Part shown: piece by piece, positions 6,377-9,748 of the stretch
How positions within the stretch are numbered: position 1 is the first letter of the stretch
Layout of the letters: every line of letters starts with the position of its first letter
DNA from: JAFHCF01 sp048497495
GTDB taxonomy: Bacteria; Pseudomonadota; Alphaproteobacteria; Rhizobiales; Ancalomicrobiaceae
DNA length: 9,748 nt
Assembly: GCA_048497495.1 (NCBI GenBank)
Contig: JAFHCF010000149.1
Location: 1 to 9,748 of the forward strand
Direction: 5' to 3'
The notes under the pieces: model-generated
Told to the model about the DNA's origin: nothing
The model's database searches: none
Seen by the model: the letters and a program-made list of their open reading frames with translations, nothing else
Made by a program: the position numbers and the translations under genes

Positions 6377-6496
6377 CCGCTTCGACCCACGCCCCTCACA
6401 CACGTGGCCGGCGCCACCTCCGCGCCGGATTCCCTCCATTCCACCCGGCGATCACCTCGGCGACCGGGTTCCGAACGGACCCATTCCCGCCACCGA

Positions 6497-6533
6497 ACGA
6501 AAACAGGCCGCATTCGATCGCTCGAACGCGGCC
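6497..6533 (-). terminator. Intrinsic terminator of the minus-strand operon
   Basis: Read on the minus strand, GGCCGCGTTCGA (6533-6522) pairs over all 12 positions, with one G-U, with TCGAATGCGGCC (6517-6506). The loop is GCGA, a GNRA tetraloop. The stem is followed at once by TGTTTTCG, a short U-rich tract. It lies about 84 bases after the stop of the substrate-binding-protein gene. There is no T tract on the plus-strand side, so it should act mainly on leftward transcription. Confidence 0.8.
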
Positions 6534-6579
6534 CAGTCGCCCTCGGGAGGCAAGTCGGGGCGTGGGTAACGCGCCGGTC

Positions 6580-6610
6580 GATCGGGACGGCCTCGGGGGC
6601 CGGCCCGATC
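6580..6610 (-). other. 3' hairpin directly after the substrate-binding-protein gene
   Basis: GATCGGGACGGCC (6580-6592) and GGCCGGCCCGATC (6598-6610) form 13-bp arms with one mismatch around a five-base loop, starting six bases after the stop codon on the minus strand. No U tract follows, so it is more likely a 3'-end-stabilising hairpin than a terminator. It stands in tandem with the intrinsic terminator 46 bp further on. Confidence 0.6.
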
Positions 6611-6616
6611 CTCGTG

Positions 6617-7771
6617 TCACTTCACCGGCGCCCACTTGCCGTCCTTGACGGTGATCATGATGCGGGCGCGGTCGTCGACGCCGTAGCGGTCGGTGGCGGT
6701 GAAGTTGTAGACCGCCTGGCTCGCGGCGAGGTCCTTCTCGCTCTCGAGCGCCAGACGGATCGCCTCGCGGAACTCCTGGGTGCCCGGCTTGGCGTTCTTC
6801 AACGCCACCGGCAGGATGCGCTTCAGGATCTCGAAGACGTCGTTCATGTGGGCGCCGAACTGGGTGACCGAGCCGGCGCCGAACTTCGCCTCGTAGGCGG
6901 CGGTATAGGCGAGGCCGGGGGCCTTGGTCGGGGCGTCGTCGGGCTGGATGGCGGCGGCCACCACCGGACCGGAGGTGAAGATCGCCCCTTCCGCCGCCTT
7001 GCCGGCGATGCGGATGAAGTCGCGGGTCACGGCGCCGTGGGTCTGGTAGATGGTGCCGGCGTAGCCGCGTTCGCGAAGCCCGATCTGGGGCAGGGCGGCG
7101 GCGGTGCCGGAGGCCGCGACCAGGACGGCGTCGGGACGGGCGGCGACCAGCTTCAGCACCTGGCCGGACACGGAGGTGTCGGCGCGGGCGTAGCGCTCAT
7201 TGGCGACCAGCTTCATGCCGCGCGGTTCGGCCTGGGCCTTGAATTCCTTGACCCAGAGATCGCCCCAGCTGTCGGAGAAGCCGATCATGCCGACGCTCTT
7301 GACGCCGCGCTTCGCCATGTCGTCGAAGATGCCCTTGGCCATCAACGATACCGGCTGCGGCATCACCACGGTCCACTTCTCGCGGCCGGGCTGGAACGGC
7401 ATCGGGCCGAGGGCGAAGTGCGGGGTCTGGGTCTCGAAGGCGACGCCGGCGATCGCCATGGTCGGCGGGGTGACCGAGGAGCCGACCAGGATGTCGACCT
7501 TGTCCTCGGTGGCGAGGCGGCGGGCGTTGGTGGTGGCGTTGGTCGGGTCGGTGGCGTCGTCGAGCAGGATCACCTCGATTCGAGCGCCGGCAATCTCCTT
7601 GGGTACCACCTCGAGGCTGTTCTTCTCGGGGATGCCGAGGGCGGCGCCCTGGCCCGTGGTCGACAGGGTGATGCCGATCTTGACCACCGGCTGGTCGGCG
7701 AAGGCCGCCCCTCCGGTGAGGCCGGCCGCGAAGGCTACGCTCATCAGGGCACGTCGGGTGAATGCGGTCAT
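6617..7771 (-). CDS. Periplasmic substrate-binding protein of a HAAT ABC importer, 384 aa
   Basis: A LivK/Peripla_BP_6-type binding protein that captures the substrate in the periplasm and delivers it to the permease. A signal peptide is plain: MTAFTRRALMSVAFAAGLTGGAAFA with cleavage expected after A25, before DQPVVKIG. The twin Arg (R6-R7) gives only a weak resemblance to a Tat signal. The mature protein starts with the family's VKIGITLSTTGQGAALG strand-and-loop. LLDDATDPTNATTNARRLATEDKVDILVGSSVTPPTMAIAGVAFETQTPHFALGP follows, where the conserved D-D-x-x-x-P and GS-S/T ligand-loop positions lie. The interdomain and C-terminal parts are intact and the length is typical. The ATG at 7771-7769 is preferred over an in-frame ATG at 7804-7802 because AGGAGGAG lies just before it and the signal peptide begins there. 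It lies last in the minus-strand operon, 77 bp after the thioesterase, and is the natural partner of the LivH/LivM-G/LivF parts on the opposite strand (inference). Confidence 0.93.
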   Translation of the reverse strand: MTAFTRRALMSVAFAAGLTGGAAFADQPVVKIGITLSTTGQGAALGIPEKNSLEVVPKEIAGARIEVILLDDATDPTNATTNARRLATEDKVDILVGSSVTPPTMAIAGVAFETQTPHFALGPMPFQPGREKWTVVMPQPVSLMAKGIFDDMAKRGVKSVGMIGFSDSWGDLWVKEFKAQAEPRGMKLVANERYARADTSVSGQVLKLVAARPDAVLVAASGTAAALPQIGLRERGYAGTIYQTHGAVTRDFIRIAGKAAEGAIFTSGPVVAAAIQPDDAPTKAPGLAYTAAYEAKFGAGSVTQFGAHMNDVFEILKRILPVALKNAKPGTQEFREAIRLALESEKDLAASQAVYNFTATDRYGVDDRARIMITVKDGKWAPVK

Positions 7772-7780
7772 GGTCGTCTT

Positions 7781-7788
7781 CTCCTCCT
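7781..7788 (-). promoter_or_regulatory. Strong ribosome-binding site that decides the binding-protein start
   Basis: AGGAGGAG on the minus strand lies nine bases before the ATG at 7771-7769. The alternative ATG at 7804-7802 has only a weak GCGGGCG upstream, and would add 11 polar residues (MRKQSQEEKTT) in front of an otherwise normal signal peptide. Confidence 0.75.
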
Positions 7789-7810
7789 GGGACTGCTTCC
7801 TCATCGGACG

Positions 7811-7829
7811 CCCGCGTCTGGCGCGCGGG
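7811..7829 (-). other. Intercistronic stem-loop between thioesterase and binding-protein genes
   Basis: CCCGCG (7811-7816) and CGCGGG (7824-7829) form a six-pair GC stem with a seven-base loop in the 77-bp gap, the only sizeable gap in this operon. No U tract follows on the minus strand. Such stems can protect a downstream message and raise the binding protein over the enzymes encoded upstream. Given the GC content it may be chance. Confidence 0.3.
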
Positions 7830-7848
7830 TCGCCACGTCCGTCGCGGC

Positions 7849-8286
7849 TCAGGCCACGGCGGACAGACGCCGGATCACCTCCTCGGGGATCGGGCGTGAT
7901 TTGATCTTGGTGGGGTCGTCGGGGTGGCGGCCGACCCAGACGCGGGTCTCGAAGCCCTCCAGCGCCAGGATCTCGGTCCCGTCCGGGCCGGGCTTGAAGA
8001 CCTTGTGCTCGACGTCGAAGGACGAGGTGCGGAAGGCGGTGATCCTCGTCTCCACGACGATGTCGTCGCCGAAGGTCGAGGGCACCATGAACCTCGCCCG
8101 GGTGTCGACCATCGGGTAGCCGACGATGTCGAACTCGGCGATGAGATCGCGCTTCATCCAACCGGCGGCCTCGAAGAGCCGATGGGTGGACGTGTCGAAG
8201 ATGGCGAAATAGTTGGGGTAGAAGACGATGCCGGCGGCATCGCAATCGGCCCAATCGATCCGCACGGTGCGACGGTTGACGAGCAT
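7849..8286 (-). CDS. Hotdog-fold acyl-CoA thioesterase, 4-hydroxybenzoyl-CoA thioesterase type, 145 aa
   Basis: A cytoplasmic enzyme that hydrolyses an acyl- or aroyl-CoA to the free acid and CoA. The N-terminus has the catalytic motif WADCDAAGIVFYPNYFAIFD (12-31); the second Asp, D16, aligns with the catalytic Asp17 of the Pseudomonas 4-hydroxybenzoyl-CoA thioesterase (GDCDPAGIVWFPNY). Further matches to that enzyme, from memory, are IVGYPMVDTRARFMVPSTFGDD (54-75) and RTSSFDVEHKV (86-96). It is a single hotdog domain of full length (family 130-150 aa) and probably forms a tetramer. Its ribosome-binding site (GAGGAGG) overlaps the stop codon of the SDR gene upstream (TGAGGAGG at 8300-8293), with 11 bp between genes, so translation is probably coupled. 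The resemblance to the aromatic branch rather than to YbgC or PaaI supports an aryl-CoA link, but substrates in this family are hard to predict. Confidence 0.88.
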   Translation of the reverse strand: MLVNRRTVRIDWADCDAAGIVFYPNYFAIFDTSTHRLFEAAGWMKRDLIAEFDIVGYPMVDTRARFMVPSTFGDDIVVETRITAFRTSSFDVEHKVFKPGPDGTEILALEGFETRVWVGRHPDDPTKIKSRPIPEEVIRRLSAVA

Positions 8287-8297
8287 CGGGCGCCTCC

Positions 8298-9056
8298 TCA
8301 GCGCGGGGCCATGCGCAGCGCGCCGTCGAGGCGGACCACTTCGCCGTTGAGATAGGCGTTCTCGACCATGTGGCGGGCGAGGGCGGCGAATTCGGACGCC
8401 TCGCCGAGCCGGGGCGGGCAGGGGATCGACTTGGCCAGCGACAGCTGGACCTCCTCCGGCAGCGTCCGCATCAGGGGCGTCAGGAACAGGCCGGGCGCGA
8501 TGGTGTTGACGCGGATGCCGAGGGGGGCGAGCTCGCGGGCGATGGGCAACGCCATCGAGACGATGCCGCCCTTCGACGCGGCATAGGCCGCCTGGCCGAC
8601 CTGGCCCTCGAAGGCCGCGACGGAAGCCGTGTTGATCACCACGCCACGCTCGCCGCCATCGAGCGGCTCGGCCTTCGCCATCGCGGCAGTGGCGAGCCGC
8701 AGCATGTTGAACGAACCCAGGAGGTTGACCCGGATCACCGTCTCGAAGTCGACGAGCGCCTGGGGGCCCTCCTTGCCGAGGACGCGCTTGGCGACGCCGA
8801 TGCCGGCGCAGTTGACCAGCACGCGGATGGGCCCGAGTTCGCCGGCCCGGGCCACGGCGACCTCTCCCGATGCCGCGTCCGCCACGTCGCAGGCGATGGC
8901 GAGACCGCCGATCGCGGCCGCCACCTCCTGCGCCGCCGCGAGATTCAGATCGACCACCGCGACGCGGGCGCCGGCGGCGGCGAAGGCTTCCGCCGTCGCC
9001 CGGCCGAGGCCGGATCCGGCGCCGGTGACGATCGCGACCCGTCCCTCGAGGTTCAT
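8298..9056 (-). CDS. Type-II 3-hydroxyacyl-CoA dehydrogenase (SDR family, HSD17B10-like), 252 aa
   Basis: A cytoplasmic NAD-dependent short-chain dehydrogenase, expected to oxidise 3-hydroxyacyl-CoA to 3-ketoacyl-CoA, the third step of beta-oxidation. The cofactor motif TGAGSGLG is at 11-18. Asp36 at the end of strand 2 favours NAD over NADP. NCAG is at 82-85, and the catalytic tetrad is N111, S145, Y158 and K162 (YAASK). The segment SVAAFEGQVGQAAYAASKGG followed by PIARELAPLGIRVNTIAPGLFLTP is very close to human 17-beta-HSD type 10, which is the reason for assigning the 3-hydroxyacyl-CoA role over generic SDR functions. The length is normal. The ATG at 9056-9054 has GGGAGAG before it and lies 14 bp after the thiolase stop. 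Within the operon it supplies the substrate of the thiolase. Confidence 0.93.
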   Translation of the reverse strand: MNLEGRVAIVTGAGSGLGRATAEAFAAAGARVAVVDLNLAAAQEVAAAIGGLAIACDVADAASGEVAVARAGELGPIRVLVNCAGIGVAKRVLGKEGPQALVDFETVIRVNLLGSFNMLRLATAAMAKAEPLDGGERGVVINTASVAAFEGQVGQAAYAASKGGIVSMALPIARELAPLGIRVNTIAPGLFLTPLMRTLPEEVQLSLAKSIPCPPRLGEASEFAALARHMVENAYLNGEVVRLDGALRMAPR

Positions 9057-9070
9057 CTCATCTCTCCCGA

Positions 9071-9748
9071 TCAGCCGGCGAAGGCCGGGTTTTCGACCAA
9101 CATGGCGATGCCCTGGCCGCCGCCGATGCAGGCCGAGGCGATGCCCCATCTGAGGCCCCGGCGCTTCAGCTCGCGCGACACCGTCAGCGTCAGGCGGATG
9201 CCGGTGGCGCCGAGCGGATGGCCGATGGCGATGGCGCCGCCATTGACGTCGAGCCTCGCCTCGTCGAGGCCGAGTTCCCGCGCGCACGCCATGATCTGGG
9301 CGCCGAAGGCCTCGTTGATCTCGATGCGGTCGACATCGGCGATCGCCACGCCGGCCTTCTCGCACACCGCCCGAATTGCCGGCACCGGGCCGATGCCCAT
9401 CAGCTCCGGCGGCACGCCGACGGCGGCGCAGGCGACGACGCGGGCGAGCGGGGTCTTGGCGTTGGTCTTCACGTAGGCCCCGGAGGCGAGCACCACGGAC
9501 GCGGCGCCGTCGACGACGGCCGACGAATTGCCGCCGGTCTGCACCCCGCCGAAGGCCGGGCGGATCTTGGCCAGCGCCTCGATCGGCGAGGGACGGACAT
9601 GGCTGTCCTCGCGGACGGTGTCGCCCCGGGTCTTCAGCTTGATCGAACGGGGATCGTAGCCTTCGAGCTCGAAGGTCTCGTCGCCGACCGGCACGATCTC
9701 GTCGTCGAAGAAGCCGTCGGCGCGGGCGGCGAGCGCCCGGGCGAAGGA
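9071..9748 (-). CDS. Acetyl-CoA acyltransferase (thiolase), C-terminal 225 residues
   Basis: A minus-strand gene whose N-terminal part lies beyond the right edge; the frame is open to base 9748. The enzyme cleaves a 3-ketoacyl-CoA with CoA to acetyl-CoA and a shortened acyl-CoA. The visible half carries the thiolase C-terminal signatures: DRIEINEAFGAQ (the N-E-A-F loop, near 9294-9330), GGAIAIGHPLGATG with the catalytic His encoded at 9218-9220, and SACIGGGQG with the acid/base Cys at 9128-9130. The preceding EDSHVRPSPIEALAKIRPAF, with GGNSSAVVDGAA, matches degradative thiolases of the FadA/PcaF/PaaJ kind. The nucleophilic Cys of the N-terminal half is not in the window. A thiolase of about 395 aa implies about 170 residues missing. 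It is the most upstream minus-strand gene visible, so the operon promoter lies further right. Chain-length preference cannot be read. Confidence 0.93.
   Translation of the reverse strand, partial: SFARALAARADGFFDDEIVPVGDETFELEGYDPRSIKLKTRGDTVREDSHVRPSPIEALAKIRPAFGGVQTGGNSSAVVDGAASVVLASGAYVKTNAKTPLARVVACAAVGVPPELMGIGPVPAIRAVCEKAGVAIADVDRIEINEAFGAQIMACARELGLDEARLDVNGGAIAIGHPLGATGIRLTLTVSRELKRRGLRWGIASACIGGGQGIAMLVENPAFAG

Larger units (their letters stand above)
6212..6616. other. Convergent intergenic region, 405 bp, no gene
   Basis: No convincing coding sequence lies between the two converging operons; open frames here lack family signals and ribosome-binding sites. The region holds a GC-rich run after the dehydrogenase stop (6212-6246), a long interrupted palindrome (6247-6376), a stretch of about 120 bp with no recognisable element (6377-6493), an intrinsic terminator for the minus strand (6497-6533), and a second strong hairpin just after the binding-protein stop (6580-6610). 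Confidence 0.75.

Noticed and set aside
4445..6439. A 664-residue minus-strand open frame opposite the acyl-CoA dehydrogenase
   Set aside because: It is an antisense shadow created by high GC content: Arg/Gly/Asp-rich composition with no domain signals, while the plus strand carries an intact family protein.
6254..8119. A 621-residue plus-strand open frame across the convergent gap and the binding-protein gene
   Set aside because: Low-complexity shadow of the minus-strand genes; its start lies in the palindrome and it has no ribosome-binding site or recognisable domain.
7772..8254. Upstream extension of the binding-protein frame through the thioesterase gene
   Set aside because: The extension is an out-of-frame shadow of the thioesterase; the signal peptide and strong ribosome-binding site place the start at 7771.
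1..9748. Defence system, toxin-antitoxin pair, phage or biosynthetic cluster
   Set aside because: Every intact gene is assignable to transport, acyl-CoA metabolism or regulation; no nuclease, toxin, phage or synthase motif was seen on either strand.

Overview
The window is a GC-rich (clearly above 65% by eye) stretch of bacterial chromosome. It most likely comes from an alphaproteobacterium of the Hyphomicrobiales/Rhizobiales type. This rests on codon use, on the protein sequences, and on a palindromic repeat near 6247-6376 containing CCTCA-TGAGG cores and GATGCTTCGA/TCGAAGCATC ends, which resembles interspersed repeats I associate with that order. I cannot place it to genus.

Layout. (1) Positions 1-727, minus strand: a MarR-family regulator followed by the first 31 codons of a universal stress protein that runs off the left edge. 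(2) Positions 728-941: a divergent control region with an AT-rich island carrying a 19-21 bp imperfect palindrome, a second 8-bp inverted repeat, and GC-rich hairpins in the leader of the rightward operon. (3) Positions 942-6211, plus strand: a tight operon of livH-type permease, a fused livM-livG permease/ATPase, livF-type ATPase and a DmdC-type acyl-CoA dehydrogenase. (4) Positions 6212-6616: the convergent intergenic region, with the palindromic repeat and two hairpins, one a good intrinsic terminator for the minus-strand operon. (5) Positions 6617-9748, minus strand: an operon read right to left as thiolase (N-terminus outside the window), type-II 3-hydroxyacyl-CoA dehydrogenase (SDR), 4-hydroxybenzoyl-CoA-type thioesterase and a periplasmic substrate-binding protein.

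How it works together (inference). The two convergent operons look like one physiological module split in two. The binding protein sits on the minus-strand operon and the membrane and ATPase parts on the plus-strand operon; together they make a complete branched-chain-amino-acid-type (HAAT) ABC importer. The enzymes are an acyl-CoA dehydrogenase, a 3-hydroxyacyl-CoA dehydrogenase and a thiolase, which are three of the four beta-oxidation steps, plus an aryl/acyl-CoA thioesterase. Enoyl-CoA hydratase and a CoA ligase are not seen and may lie to the right of the window. The simplest reading is uptake and chain shortening of a carboxylic acid, perhaps an aryl-alkanoate or other hydrophobic acid rather than a branched-chain amino acid, under control of the divergent MarR regulator. 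MarR proteins next to aromatic-acid genes often sense the acyl-CoA or free acid. I see no phage, transposon, CRISPR, tRNA or rRNA, and no wholly novel system. The points worth following are the operator, the gene fusion, the split of the transporter, the unusual long LivH, and the structured intergenic DNA.
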